A DNA stretch of 64,000 nt from Diplosphaera chodatii. Taxonomy: Eukaryota; Chlorophyta; Trebouxiophyceae; Prasiolales; Stichococcaceae. The stretch is taken from assembly GCA_032358165.1 (NCBI GenBank), contig JAALGY010000052.1, forward strand, positions 62,001 to 126,000, written 5' to 3'. The number at the start of each line of letters is the position of its first letter. The stretch's first letter is position 1. A program made the translations under genes and the position numbers. Positions 44,259 to 57,494 of this stretch are shown piece after piece. The notes below the pieces were generated by a model that was not told where the DNA came from, did no database searches, and saw nothing but the letters and a program-made list of their open reading frames with translations.

Positions 44259-47200
44259 TCATAGACTCCTGGCCAGCGCAGCGAACTCGTCCTTGCACCT
44301 GTATGGCAGCAAAGCACAGGGTGTGAGGCACATTACTTGCTGTGGACCACAACAATGAAGCTAATACAGTCGGCTGTCCGGCTAAAACCTGAGGAACTGT
44401 ACACATCATCACAGGCGTGCAGTGGGCTGTATTTTGCAATCTGAATGCAGGCACCACCACGCTCACAGCGAGGAACGCCTGCAACATCGTCAAACGTCTG
44501 GTGGGTTCAGGGGGAGACAGCAGGGCGGCGCACTGCAGCAGGGTGGCGTGGCGCTTGGCGAGGTCGTCGCGCTGCGACTGCAGCGCCTCCTGCGTCCCCG
44601 GCTCTGCAGCGTTGACACCACATGCGCCTGTCACCACGTCTGGCAAATACCATTGCAAAGACCTTGGGTGTACCTATACTCCTGTGCTGTCGGTTTCAAC
44701 CAGCCCCTGTCATCCGTGCAAGTGTTTGGCACAGGCCCTCTGGGCAAGGGTCACTTCAAATGCGAGGGTCACTTCATGCTCCCGCCCCGAACAGTCGACC
44801 GAAGTGAAAACAGCCCCATGTGGACGGACAATGCCGTCCAGAGGCAGACGATCTCCAATGCAGGATTCTGCACCAGCCCGCGCACCCACGAACAGGGACA
44901 TGAAGCCGGCGTCGGTGCGGCCGAAGAGGTCCGTCGCCAGCGCCGTGGGCAGCGCCCCGCCCAGCGGCTGCAGGAACGCCGCCTTGAGCGTCACCGGCGC
45001 CGCCTGCCAGGGTGTTACAGCAAAGAGCAGTCACCACCTTCCATCCTACCTGTTGCTCTTCGGTAAATGGCAAGAGTACAAATGCTCCGAATGTGTCCTA
45101 ACTGCAACTGAGCGCCGGCAGTGCACGACCCAACGATTCATGAACCAAGTTATCGACTGACACGACAACCAGCTTGTACAATGCTCACCACCCTAAACAC
45201 ACAGCCTGGCCACCTGCAGCGCCACGGTGCTGCGGATGGAGTCGAACAGGCGCTCTGCCGCGGCGCACACGCCGGCGTAGGGGCCGGCGGCGGCGGCGGC
45301 GGCCGCCGCGGGGCCCAGCCGCGACGCCGTCTTGTGCGGCTTTGACGGCCCTGCAGCATTATGGAGAGATTCAGCAGAGCAGGGCGCCGATGCCGATGCT
45401 CGCGTCCATGCCTGCTGCCGCGGCGAGGCGCCGACCCTCAGCCGCCAGTGCCACGGGCGAGCCAGGTTCCACAGCACCCTTCAACACAGCGCTTGTCCAG
45501 CAGGGCATGGCCTGTGCAGCGGCCTCCAGACAGGCGTCTGCCCCAAGCTGCTCAGCCCGGGCGGGGCTCCGGCGACGGCGTCTCCAGCAGCACCACTTGG
45601 ACGTCCAGTGTACTCTAATTTCTGAAACCTGAATATGACACCTTTCAAATCGAAATGCTCACCCCGCGCGGGCTCGGGCGACGGCGTCTCGGGCACCATC
45701 ATCTGGCTCTCGCGCAGCGGCTCCCGCAGGCTGTGCACCTTGCCTGCCGTCGGGAGCACACCAGGCGTGTGAGAGCAGCTGGGCGGGCTTGGCGCGTGCT
45801 GACGTGCCTGGACACGTTGCTCGTGTCAGCAAGCCGATGTCGGGCTTGGTCAGCACACAGCCACGGGTACAAAGCCATGTTGACCAGCGCCACGGGTGGG
45901 CCCTCCGCGGGAAATGCCACCCCAGGCCATGGGAGTGACGCGGTGTGGGCACAGCTGGCGAAGAAGGAGGAGGTCTCGGCAGTTAATGCAGGGGCCCTGC
46001 GGTGAACGCAATGCTTCAGCCACGTGCCTGCGGCGGCGGTCGGCGGCGCGTTCTCAGCGCCGCTGCCGCTGCATGCGATGGCTGCAAAGGGCTCCAGGGC
46101 GCCGCCGGACGCGGGTGACTGGAAGATGGCGGCGTACTCGGAGGTGGCCGCCTCCAGGTGGTGCGTCAGCAGCTCCCGGCCCTGCGGGCGTGTTGGGGCT
46201 AATCATAGGCTACACGCCCTGAAGTTTGCAACCGGTCGGTACTCAACAATGCCAGGAGCACTGCAATGACCCTGCCGCTGTGAAAGACAGCAGCACAGAC
46301 TGGAGACTGCTTGAGATCTGTGGCAGCGGCTGCCCACCTTCGCTGCCAGCTCCGATACGAAGCGCTGGTAGGACGCAAGCAGCGCGGCGTGGAACGCCAC
46401 ATATGGCCGCAGCTCCTCCGACCCCTCTGCAACAGAAGTGGTCTGCACAATGATCGCCTGCGAGGATGATCTATGCTGAACAGCATCAGACAGCGCCGCT
46501 CATTAGGCTGGGCAGCAGTGCACAGGCCAGGCGGTCAACGTGCGGCAAGTTCGTGAGCCATGGCAGCGAGTCAGCGCCATTCCACCAACAAACTGCTGGA
46601 CATGCACCCTGCGCCGCGATGGTGAACGCCTGGCGCAGGACGAAGGCGAGGCGCCCCGCCACGGCCGCCAGCAGCGGCGCCAGCGCCTCCTTGGCAGCGG
46701 CGCGCGCCAGCTGCGGGCGCAACAGCCAGTCGGTCGAAAGACAACAAAAAACATGCGGCAGATCATGACCCGCATGTCTGCTGCGTCCTCCACACACTGG
46801 CGTGCGAATCGTGTAGAAGCGTCCCGCACCCCTTCGGCCGCCCTGGCCGCGGCCGCGCTGCCGGACGCCCCCCGCGCCCTGAACGCCAGCAGCAGGTTTG
46901 CCGCCCGCTCCCGCGGCACTGCGTGGGAATCACAGCTACATCACGGCTGAGTACGACAGCTCGGGTCGCAGGGAGTTGAGGCAGCAATGGCAGCGCTGTT
47001 CCCAGCGCTCAGTCGCAGAGCACCCTCCCCTGGTGCAGCACTTCCACCGTTTCCGTCCTTTCCTCTATCCTCCTCTATCCTTTCCGTCGCTGCCTGTCAG
47101 GGCCTGACCACAGCCGCCGAGCGGAGTATGCGCTGCGGGGGCCAGCGCACCCGGCGGCATGGCCAGCAGCTGCGCGGCCTCCTGGAACTCCGCCACCGCC

Positions 47201-50200
47201 CGCTCGAAGGCGGCGCCGCCGTACAGCCGCAGCTCCGCATTCGGCGGCGCCGGCTCGGCGGCCCCCGGCAGCGCCGGCCACTGCAGCCACGCGGTCCTCT
47301 TTGGTTTGGGTGCTTCCCCCCGTTCCAGCACCTCCGACGAGCTGCCGCACAACATGGCAAAAGGCCTCTGGCTGCAAGGGGGTCCCACTCAAGCCAGGAG
47401 CTGGCCTTCCGTCGTTCGCCATGCGCACCTGGGCGGCTGGGCGGCAGGCGGCCCGCTCCTCCTCGGTCGTCATGCCGAACTGGACCGGGTCGGCGGCGCA
47501 CCCACCCTGCAGCACCTCCGCCACGCCGCGCGCCACCCCCAGCGCATGGCGCATCGCTGCACGGGATAAATAGCAGCGACAGGGTTTTAGGGAAGACTTC
47601 TGCGCCCTTTTAAGCCAGATGCTGCAGGGTGTGTTGTCGTCTGCCGGGCCACTGTGTGGTCGCCAGCGCTTCACGGTATCTGCTGTTCCCAGGCCCATGT
47701 ATCTGATGCTTGTTTTTGTGCAGAGGAGCAGCACTGTGAACTTGTGCTACTGCACACGCTGACCTGTGCAATCCAGATATTGCAAAGTGCCGGTCACCGT
47801 CAAAGAGGAGCCACCGCCGCCTTCGCCAGCGGCGGCATGGCAAATGATCGTTCGGCAAGTCACCTGCTGTCCGCAGGTGGGCCACGTCCTGCGCCGAGCT
47901 GAGCCGCGCCTCGGCAGCCGCCAGCTCCACCGCAACGTCAGCGCACCGCTCCTGCACCCGGCAGAGGCTTTCCGACTCTGAATCACTGCGCAACTGCTGA
48001 CAAGGCCCACATCACAGCCAGCGTCGCAGGGTGAAGATTGTGGAAGCTGTCAGGCTGTCCGCGCGGGTCGTGCAAGAGCTCAGGTTTTAGGGTGGTGACT
48101 CACCTGCAGCAGCGCCAGGGTGCCGGGCGCAGCGTCCCTGTACCGCGCCGCCAGCTCATCCTCGAGGTACCTGCAGCGTTTCAAGGCAAACTCTAAAAAA
48201 CCCGCCTGCTACCATGGACTCAGCATCCTGCCGGTGTGGCAGCAGCTGGGCACAGCCCAGCAGGCGGACATCATCAGGTGATGGGGCCCATGAGGCTGAA
48301 GGAGCGCTCACCCCTTGAGGCTGCTGAAGCCGATGCGGCTGCTGAACTGCGCCTGCAGGTTGCAATGAACTTGCCAGCTGTGAGCCGCACGTGCCTCAAA
48401 CCTGCAGCTGCTCTGTGCCCCCATGCAGAGAGGGAGCAGTGGTGCCTGGGAGAGTGCATGCAGCAGGGGCCTGGGCGTGCACTGATACCAGCTGAGGCTT
48501 GAAGACGCATGCCGAGACACGCGCCTCATCGAAGCCGCCGCTGACGGCAGAGCGCAGGTGCTCGAACACCGAGGCGTCCACATCCCGGATCGCCGAGCGC
48601 CATTCCGCGCTGGTGCTGACGTTGCGGTCCTGTTTCGGCGGGTGATTGACGGCATTCGATAGTGGAGGTACGCAACCAGTGGCCCTGCTGGCTTATAGCT
48701 TGGTATAGCATGTCGTTACTACCGCCAACAACCTGGCAAAGCTCAGGGTACAGCCCATAGGTGCTGCTGCTGATGCGGCAGTGTGCTGGGTTGCAAATGG
48801 CACGGGTGCCAGCGGCAGAGGCTCGGCACCTTGGGCAGCGCGACGAAGAAGGGCTTGATGTTGGCGTGCAGGTACCCTGTAGCGCTGAGGTACCTGCACA
48901 CCCACACTGCCCCCGTCTGCCTCACCCAGTCCACCAAACAGGCGACCCGCAGATGTCATGGAGAGTCGTTTGCGGAAGACTTCAGGCCCATGCAGTGTCT
49001 GTAGGTACGTCAGCGCCGTGGCTGTCTGGTGTCCAAAGGTGGGGACCCACCTGTCGACCTCCCAGCGCTCCGTGAACTCCTTGAGCCGGTTGTCGAACTT
49101 GGAGGCGACCACCACCGTGCGCTGGAACTGCGGGTCCACCTGAGCATCAGCAATGGAGCAGTCAGTGGGATTGCACAATTATGGCATAAAACAATGGTGC
49201 AAGTCTCCAGGAGTGCAAGCACAGAGTTCTGCGCAAGCTTCACTGCATGGCCGGCGCCACCTTGCGAGCTGTGCATTGTGCATTGCATGGCAGAGCAACA
49301 ACAGCAGTGAGGACAACACATCGGCAGCCGGCAGGCGGGCGGGCTCACCTCCGCGATGAGGTGCAGCCAGAGCGAGGAACACCACTCGACCGACGACTGC
49401 TGCAGGAACACGATGAGCCTGCAGTCCATGGGCCATGGGTCACTGACGCTCCAAGATGTGAGCAGCACAATACTCAGTTGCCTGACTTATCCAGTGTCGC
49501 TGCCAGCTGCTGCTCTCTGCTGTGCAGCCCACGGCCGGTGATCCCAGCTGTTGGTCACCTGTGCTGCGGCGCGATCTGCTCCTTGACCATACGGATGATG
49601 TCGTCGGGCGTGGTGTCCGCCTCGCCCTTGCGTGCCTGGTACAACCCGTGGATCATGATCGTCAGGGCAGTCAAAGTCTCAGGGCGCTACGCTGTGCAAG
49701 TGGTGTGGACACTCAACTCAGGGCATGCTGCTGCAACATGCTGTGCATGCTTCAGTTTGAGCGCATGACTGCCAGGCGGCAACAGTACAGCGCGGCATGT
49801 CCCCGCCCCACCTTCAAGATGAACCCTGCAGTCACAGAAGCATGTGCACGACCTCAGTCACAGGGGCCTCGGCCCGGGGTGCAGGCACCGTGACTTGCAG
49901 ACCATGTCAGGTGTGTCAGGCCTAGCAGAGATGCATGCCGCGGTATCGTTTGCAGCTGCAGCCCAGAAGCGTTGCCAACAGGAGTCAGCCGCAAAGAAGC
50001 ACCCGGGGTGTCCACCAGCGTCAGGTTGGAGGTGTGCGCGTACTCCGCGTGCATCACGATGGGCTTGTCGCTGACGGTGCCGCCCGTCTGCGCAGAACCA
50101 GGGTTTTGGCAATGAACAGTGGGGGACCAAACCAGCAGAATGTGGAACTGCGCAGTGCTGCAAGCACACATGCATGTTCCCCTGCGCCCTTGCATTCTGA

Positions 50201-51211
50201 TCTTCATAGCTCCTGCTGCTTTCTGACGGTTTGTGGGCCCCTTCCCACCTGCTGGAGGATTGCCTCAGTGCGGGACCGGATGGCGGTGGCCACCGCCGAC
50301 TCCGGGACTATGGGCTCGCCGTACGCTGTTGAGTCCTCGTCCTGCAGCCTGCGCACGCTCACGAGGATGTCAGCGACAGGCAGTGCGGAAACCTGCTGCA
50401 CTCCACACCAAACGCATAGCAGCTGTCCGCAGCCCTGAACATGGCATGCCCCCTGCGCTCGCCTGCAGACCGGCTGCAGGGCCTTGGGATCATGTACCTG
50501 CAGATCATCAGATGCGAGTGGCCCGTGGCCGTGACTGCTGATGTACTCAGCTCAACTGGGTGGGGCACTGCACGCAGGGTTGGTTCGGACGCCCTGGAGC
50601 CTCACCATCTGCACGATGAGGGGCCGGCGGGTGCCCATCTCAACGTCCCGCACATTGAACCGGAACTGCATGTGACCAGAGAATTCTTCATGCAGGTGAT
50701 GTATCGGTACATCCAGTTTCCATGTACATGAGCAAGGCAGGGGTGAGGTGGCCAGGCATGCTGCGCTCTCTCACCCCGAGGAACGCCTCGAGCAGCGAGG
50801 ACTTCCCGTCGCTCTGCGCGCCCAGGTAGAAGGATCAGATGGAGCTCGAGGGCCCGAAAGTCAGTTCAGTATACACAACCACATCATATGGACGGCGGCG
50901 GGACGCTAACTGGGTCCGCACCTGCCCGCCCACCACCACGATCTCAGGCACCGCCAGCGTCTCGCCAAAGGCGACGGCAGACCGCTGCAGCGCGCTACAT
51001 GGACAGCGCAGAGTCTTTCAGGTGATGGAAAGAGCTGTGGGGCGGGCGTGACAAGCTGCTGCGGGCGATAGTGCCTGCCGCGTCCTCAAGAACAATGCCG
51101 CGTTCATCTTGGCATATTGTGCCTGTGCTGATTATTTGGAGAAGCAGTGCACCTGTACGCTTCGTAGCGCAGCCGACTGTCCTCGTTGTCATACATGTCT
51201 CCGGATGCCAT
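44259..51211 (-). CDS. DRP5A: Dynamin-related protein 5A (plant type)
   Basis: This is a large GTPase of the DRP5 group, which acts in late cytokinesis or membrane fission in plants and algae. Twenty-six exons join in phase to about 774 aa (Arabidopsis DRP5A is about 817). The first is 51153-51211 and the last 44259-44298. GTPase motifs are VVVGGQSDGKSSLLEAFLG (P-loop, 50775-50994), EMGTRRP (switch I), LVDTPG (50003-50087) and SKFDNRLKEF (49051-49139). Next come LQQSSVEWCSSLWL and LYGGAAFERAVAEFQEAAQ (middle domain). A plant-DRP5A-type VPETPSPEP motif lies at 45663-45738, followed by GALPTALATDLFGRTDAGFM and the C-terminal CKDEFAALARSL. The 46008/45738 junction uses a weak CAAG acceptor and is the least certain. 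Exon 12/13 has two possible acceptors 6 nt apart. No PH domain is visible. The start is MASGDMYDNEDSRLRYEAY, encoded across the first intron. Confidence 0.93.
49812..49825 (-). other. 14-nt micro-exon of DRP5A
   Basis: The neighbouring exon ends GACACCCCGG (DTPG) and the exon after begins GCACGCAAGGGC. The conserved G-F-[VI]-L-K between them is supplied only by GGTTCATCTTGAAG, flanked by CAG and GTGGGG on the minus strand. Including it restores the phase exactly. Confidence 0.85.
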
Positions 51212-51737
51212 GGTTGCCGAGTGAACTCAAATGCCCTGAACTGTGACCGTGATGTCTGAACAGTACGAAACCTCAGCGCCCTTCGCTGCCACGATGCATG
51301 TCATGGGATGCTGCCTGGATACGCATCAGTACAGACACACACAACTGAGTACATGCAATCAGCTTCACTGTTTAGAGAGCCATGAAGCTCCCTAGCTCCG
51401 TCCCCAGCATGCTCGAGCTGTCACCGATCCGTTTGGGCTCCCCTTTCAGGACATTCCCCACTGACGCTTCCATGTCGCTGCCTTTCGATCAGTGCCGCGG
51501 CCGAGCACATTGTGATCCGCAAGCTTCAGCTACTTCATCTCTGCATGCTGCTGATGAACATGTAGGGTTTCCAGAGGATCGACTGCATGAACAGAGGCGT
51601 GAAGAGGGCTGCCAAAGCCGGTGGCAGGATGCCGAGGATGCCGCTGGTCTCGACGAGCAGGCGCGCGCTGGCAGCAGGGCCGGCAGCTGCCATGTAGGCA
51701 AAGCGGTGAACATCACATCGGTCTGACGATCAGAAAC
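51212..51737. promoter_or_regulatory. Divergent upstream region, DRP5A/DNAAF5
   Basis: The 526 nt between the two start codons must serve both genes. No clear TATA box or repeated motif was found. Confidence 0.4.
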
Positions 51738-54700
51738 ATGAGCAGCACTGAAGCAGGCGCCGCTGCCGGGGCCGCGAAGCTCGTGCAGGCCCTGCGGGAT
51801 GGCAGTCCAATGGTCCGGCTCGACACGGTGAGATCAGGAGGAGTGGCAGCGAGTTTACCAGCACATGGTCCTTTGATCAGGCTCTCATCAGAAAGCTCTG
51901 ATCTCGGCATCGCGCAGGTTCGTGCGTTGCTTGAGGAGGTCACCACCGCGCAACAGCCGGCAGTGCTGAAACCGGGACACTCCGACATCCCGCTGCATGA
52001 GCAGTCCGCCTACACGAAGGTATGTACCTGCATGAGTGTTTCAATGTAGTACTGGAAGCACCACGACGCAAATCGAGTATCGACCGTGCTGCGCAGGCGG
52101 GAGTGCCCGCCGCGGTGACATCGCTGCTGGCGGATCCGACCGAGCACTGCCGCCTGGCCGCCCTGCAGCTGCTGGCCGCCGACCTGCCCGCGGGGTGGCG
52201 GCCGCCGCACCTGGTGATACCCGCCATCGCGGCGCGCTTCGGCTGCCATGCCGACGGCGAGCCGGCCGAGGCTGAGCCGGCGCCAGCAGACGGCTCAGAG
52301 GACGTGCGGCTGGCGGCGGTCCGGTGCCTGGTTGCGCTGCTGCGGGACACCCCGCTGCGACGCCCCGCCGGGCTGCCTGCCGCGCAGCTGGCGACCGTGG
52401 GCCTCGGCGGCTCGGATGCGCCCGCCGGCAAGCTGGCCGTGGACGAGCTGCACAATGCCGTTGCCATCCTGCAGCGGGCGATGGCTGACCCCTGGGTGGA
52501 TGTGCGGAAGGTGCGATGTGAATTGCGATACACAAACAACACAGACAAGGACAGAGAGTCGACATCAATCAATCGGTGTGCCTGTACACCTATATATGTA
52601 CCATCTTGTCCACTCGAGCCTTTGTTCACTGTACTGCAGGCTGCATGTGACGCTATGATGGCGGTGTACAAGGTCACGAGCGCAACACACCTGCAGCTGC
52701 ACCGGCGCACGCTGCTGGCGGCGGCAAAGGCCAATTTCAAGCACAAGCACTGGCGGCTGCGGGAGGCGGCGGCACGAGCTGCTCAACAGCTGGGTGCACA
52801 GGTATGCAAGGCATCAATACTACTTAAGTTCTGCCACAAGCCATCCCGCAGCACAGTCGGTACCTTGTTGGCGGTCGCACAGCAGTCGGAATATCCTGAT
52901 GGTTTTAATTATGAGACGGCGATGTCTGCCAACCGCTGAAAGCGCTAGACCTGGTAGCTGCCGACCTTCCGGCAACCGTGATGCTGCAGGTGGGCTACGC
53001 GGCGCTGCGCTCTGAGAGCGGGGCGTTGCCAGAGCAGCTGGTCACGCTGGCGGTGGACGAGGCGCCAGCTGTGCGGGAGGCGGCATACAGCACGGCCGGC
53101 GACTGGGCCAAAACACACGACAGGTGATAGCAATAACGATACTTGCAGCGGATCGCGACAGAGAACTGCATGCATATGGACGCCAGCGCATTGACGCACA
53201 CTGCCAGGATGCGAGTGACATGCCAGACAGAGCATGTTGTGGTCTGCCGTGGCTGCTGACACCAAGTTTTCTGTAGGCACGCAAAAGCAGCCGCTGCTGA
53301 GGTTAGCCTGCATTGGCCCGCAGGGCCACACTGTCCGACATGCTGCCAGTGCTGCTGCTGGGACTGACGGACAGGCACGCAGGCTCGCAGGCGGTGTGCG
53401 TGTCCCTCATCGCGGGGCTGAGCAGCGTGGATGTGCTCGCATTGCCAACGGTGTGTCATCAGTGTCGCCACATGGACATGCATATTCAGTTGCACGTGTG
53501 CTGTGAGGCGCCTATGCGCCTTATGCTCACTTGCTCAGTGTCTGCTGAGGTTCTGTACGTGGTGGCCAGGGCCAGACAGCTGCTGAGACAGTTCAAGAGT
53601 CTGACCAAAGTCTTGGGCCCGAGCTGGCAGCTCTCGTCGCTTCTTTGAGCCCCCAGCTGCTGGCTCGCGCTGACGCCTACCTTGCTGGCTGGACGGCTCA
53701 GCAGCGCATCACAGGAGGTAAGCAGCGCAGATTGCAGCTGTGCAGGTATGCATGTAGCCACCTGTGGCATCGTATGCACCTACACGGACTGTGTCGGCGA
53801 GTCTCAGAATAACCAACCAGCAGCAGTCGTGCTAGTGAGCGAAGCGCTCCAGCAGCAATGCTCACACCTGCACGTGTCGCCATGCAGTGCGGATCCTGCG
53901 CGGCATCTGCCTCGTGGCCTCTGCCGACCCGCGGTTGCCACACGCAGCAGCGTGGGTGCCGGATGCAGTTGCAGCACTGTGCACGGCGGCAGGTGCAGAT
54001 GCACATGATCATGACCACTGGCGTGGCATGGCATGTTTCCTGGCAATTGGCGGTCCAGCCCTGCACTGTGTCAGCAGCAGATCTCCACAAACTCGGATTG
54101 GTGGCGTTGCCTGCGCACATATACTGTGCAGGCAGCGAAGACGCTGAGGTGGCGCAGCATGCGCTCCAGGGTGCTCGCCTCATCGGGGCCCGCGCAGCCG
54201 CAGCAGTGTGGATGCCTGCTGTGCTGTCGTGCTTCAATAAGACAGGTGTCACACCGAGGGGCAGCATGTGCACCTTGCCTAGCCTGCTGTTGCATCAGTA
54301 CTCTGCCATACATATGTAGCAGAGCTGCAGTGAACCTGCTGCTGTTTACCAGGCGACTACACCTAGAAACCTTCCAGAGCACAGTGTGTCTGCGAAATCC
54401 GGTGATGCAGGCAATCACTACAGTATTGCAGCTTGAAAGGTTGGTAACAGCAAGCACCGTCTCAGCGATGTCAGCCGGGGTGTCGATGCAGATCAGCAGG
54501 GCAAGGCGAGCGGTGTGGTAGTGCTGGCTGCGGCACTGCGCGCCGCCGCCAGCACCGAGTCTCAGCTGCCAGCCGCGAAGCCGGGTTGCGCCGCCGGTGT
54601 ACAGGAGTGCGACAATGGCGAATGGTGCTTTGGGGACCATCCGACCAGCGCAACCACACCAGAGGGAGACTGCTGTGAGGCGCAGCCGGGATGCAGCAGC

Positions 54701-57217
54701 GCCAGGCATCAGGATGGCCACAGTGGCTGCGGTCCGCGGGGGCCGGATGCGCTTCTGGAAGCGGCAAGCGTGCTGCTGGAGGCAGCGGCCGGTCCGCTGG
54801 GGGTCCCGCTGCGGCGGCAGCTGCTATCAGCTGTCGACGATGTTGCCACGCTGGCAGGTAGGTGCCGCTATGTGTGGACAGCAGCATGCTCAGCAAGGTT
54901 CGCCCCATATGCAGCAGGTGGTCAGCTGCCTGGTGGCATGTCATGCAAGCTGCAGCAAAAGCTGTAATGGTATTTGCTGTCTGCAGGCTGCCGGCACTCC
55001 ACCGGGATGAACCGGGCGTTGTACGAGACGCTGCTGCATCTGAGGGCGGACCCGCCCGATGCCGCAGTGAGGGCGTCTGCCTTCTTTGCAACCTCCCGTT
55101 CAGTACAGTTGGCTACTACGCGGCACATTAGCTTTGTTGTAGCATGCAAATGCCTGCTTGCCCGTCTGCTATGGCAGAGACTGCATCACATCTGCCACTC
55201 AGACTTGCCAACAGAAGGGTGTTCGACGGCCAAGGCGACGACGCATGCGTGGGTGCGCCTGACGGCCTCCTATGCTGTGGCTCGTCTCTTGACGACAATG
55301 ACATCTGCAGGACGCAGACGTTGATTGCCTTCTGCACCACCTGGCGGCCACATGCAATTCGACACGAATCAACGACTCCAGCACCGGCGGTGTGGCCTCG
55401 CATGCTGCTGCGCTGTTCCAGCAGTATGCTGTGGTGCGCATCAGACAGCAGGTCGGAAACGCTATTGCCAGGTCGTCTGCACTTGCCCAACCGTCTGCGA
55501 CTCTGTGCCGGGGCAACACCTGCAACGTACGCAAGTGTGTTGCTGCAGGGCTGTGCCTCCTGGACCGCCTCCTCACCGCAGCTGCACGCCTTCTCGCACC
55601 TGCTGCTGGGCTGGTGCGACGCTCCGACGCTGCGCCGCAGCCGCGAGGACGTCCTCATCATCCTCAACAGTGCGAGCAGCTGGACAGCTGTGGCACCTGA
55701 TGCCTGTGATGACGCTGCCCTGCCTGGGAAGCCCCAATGTGCAGCTGCCGGTGTCAGGATACACGATGCGGACGTAGAGTGCGTGCTGCTTCACTGTTGA
55801 TCCTCAGGATGCCTTGTCATGAAACCATGTTCCCTTGGTGCAAGTTGTGCCACAGCAGATGGTATTGCGCGTCATCGTAACAGATGAAACCTGCGCTCCA
55901 GGGTGTGTGGGCGATGCTGCGGACCTGGAGATGCGGGCGGCGGCGCTGCAGCTCGCTGCAGGGCTGGCGTCGGGCCCCGCGCTGGCGGGTGCGCTCGGCG
56001 CGGCGTGCGTGGCCAGGTGCCACACCTGGAATCGTGAAAGCCTGTTGTGCAGGGCGTCAATGCAATCTGCATCCCCGCATGGAGGCAGGAGGTCCACAGC
56101 CATCTTGACTGATCCCATGCTGTCCAAGCACTATCAGGCCGCCCTGGAAAAGGTTGAATCCTGTGGTCAGGCTGGTAAAGGACATCATCATGCCGTGCCT
56201 GCCCTGGCGCATGGGCGGCCCTGCAGCGGCGGTGCGGTCCGCCGCAGCCGCGGCGCTGTCGGCGGTCCTTGAGCGAAAGCTGCTCGCCCCAGCAGGTTTG
56301 CTGACTTTACTGCCCCTATCATCTTGCTTACACATGGCGATGGCCTCCCACGACATGCTTCTCTGGGACACCGGCAGGTTGCCCTGAGGCTGTGTTCGAT
56401 ACTGCATCGTCTGACAAGTGCAGTTGCTGCTGACTTGGTGCGGAACCAGCGGCTGCTGCGCGGCGTGCTGTCTACACTGGGGGACGGCGCGGCGGCGGCG
56501 ACAAAGGTCCAGGGCTTGCAGGCAGCCCGGCTGCTGCTTGCAGCCGTCGCGGGCGGCGGTGGCGTAGCAGCTGACCAGCCAACCCGCAAAGCGTTGGAAG
56601 TGAAAACAAGCACGTCTGTGGCGGCGGTGCCTGCTGCTGAGCACGGTGTCGCTGCCCCAGCGGCAGCAGACACCCCCTGCAGCACAAGTGCCTCTGATCC
56701 TCGTCAGCAGGTCACTCGGGCTGAGGGGACTGCCAGCAGCCGTGAAGGCAGCGGTGGCAAAGCCGGCGGCGGCAGCGGCGGTGCAGCAGCAGTGGACCTG
56801 TCCAGGGAGGACTGGGCGGCGGCCGCCAAGAAGCTGGGCAAGCGGCTGGAGGACAAGGACGACGCCGTCCGCGTTGCCGCCTGCGGCGCCCTGGCTGAGC
56901 TGGCACGCTGCCGCACGAGCCCCTCGCAGTGTAGTACTGGAGGAGAACTGGACACGAAGGATGCTGAGGGGGGACTCGATGGAAAGGGGGTGCTTGAGCT
57001 CAGCGGTCCAGGCTGCCAGCCGCCTGCAAACGGGAGGGAGCCTGGGAAGCCCGATGGCTGCAATGGTGACGAGGAGGTGGTGGACGTTGTAGCGGCAGCG
57101 GCAAAGCTGCTGGGCAGCCTGCGGCTGCACGCCTGTGATGAGAATCCCACGGTTGCTGCAGCCGCTTTAGCTGCAGTCAGTCAGTTTGAGCACAAGGGAC
57201 CTGCAGCCTGTGAGTGA
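51738..57217 (+). CDS. DNAAF5: Dynein axonemal assembly factor 5 (HEATR2-like)
   Basis: DNAAF5 is a cytoplasmic HEAT-repeat protein needed to pre-assemble axonemal dynein arms. Clear exons are 51738-51827 (start MSSTEAGAAAGAAKLVQALR), 51918-52019, 52097-52510, 52640-52793, 52943-53123, 53324-53450, about 53590-53719, 53888-53991, 54130-54246, about 54528-54858, 54989-55072, about 55541-55670, about 55840-56010, 56150-56296 and 56378-57217. Helical HEAT units recur, for example HWRLREAAARAAQQL, PEQLVTLAVDEAPAVREAAY, SDMLPVLLLGLTDRHAGSQA, AVRILRGICLVASADPRLPH, EVAQHALQGARLIGARAAAA, and near the end WAAAAKKLGKRLEDKDDAVR. The order matches the animal protein as I recall it. A low-complexity Ser/Gly/Ala segment interrupts the last exon. 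Several middle exon limits are approximate. Other HEAT proteins are possible but fit less well. Confidence 0.72.
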
Positions 57218-57494
57218 CGCGGTGTCATGTCACTGCAAGGTGCGCGCCAAAGTTTGCTGATGTCGATGTTGGTCGACAAAGGGCTTCTGCGCCTGATACT
57301 GCCAGGCGTAGTATTGGAGGGACCAGGCATGAGACACCATTACAACCGGCATAGTTCACGGTCAATCAATCTGACAAAGTCAGCAGCATCCAGCATGATG
57401 TTGGACCACGTAACCCCCACGAGCAGCAAACAAAGCAAATGCAGCTGATCCCCAGGGGTGCTCCTGTACACGCCCTTTGCATGGGTGGTCGTCA

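Noticed and set aside
45230..45255. T-loop-like sequence (GTTCGACTCC on the minus strand)
   Set aside because: It is DRP5A coding sequence (RLFDSIRS), and no cloverleaf forms around it.
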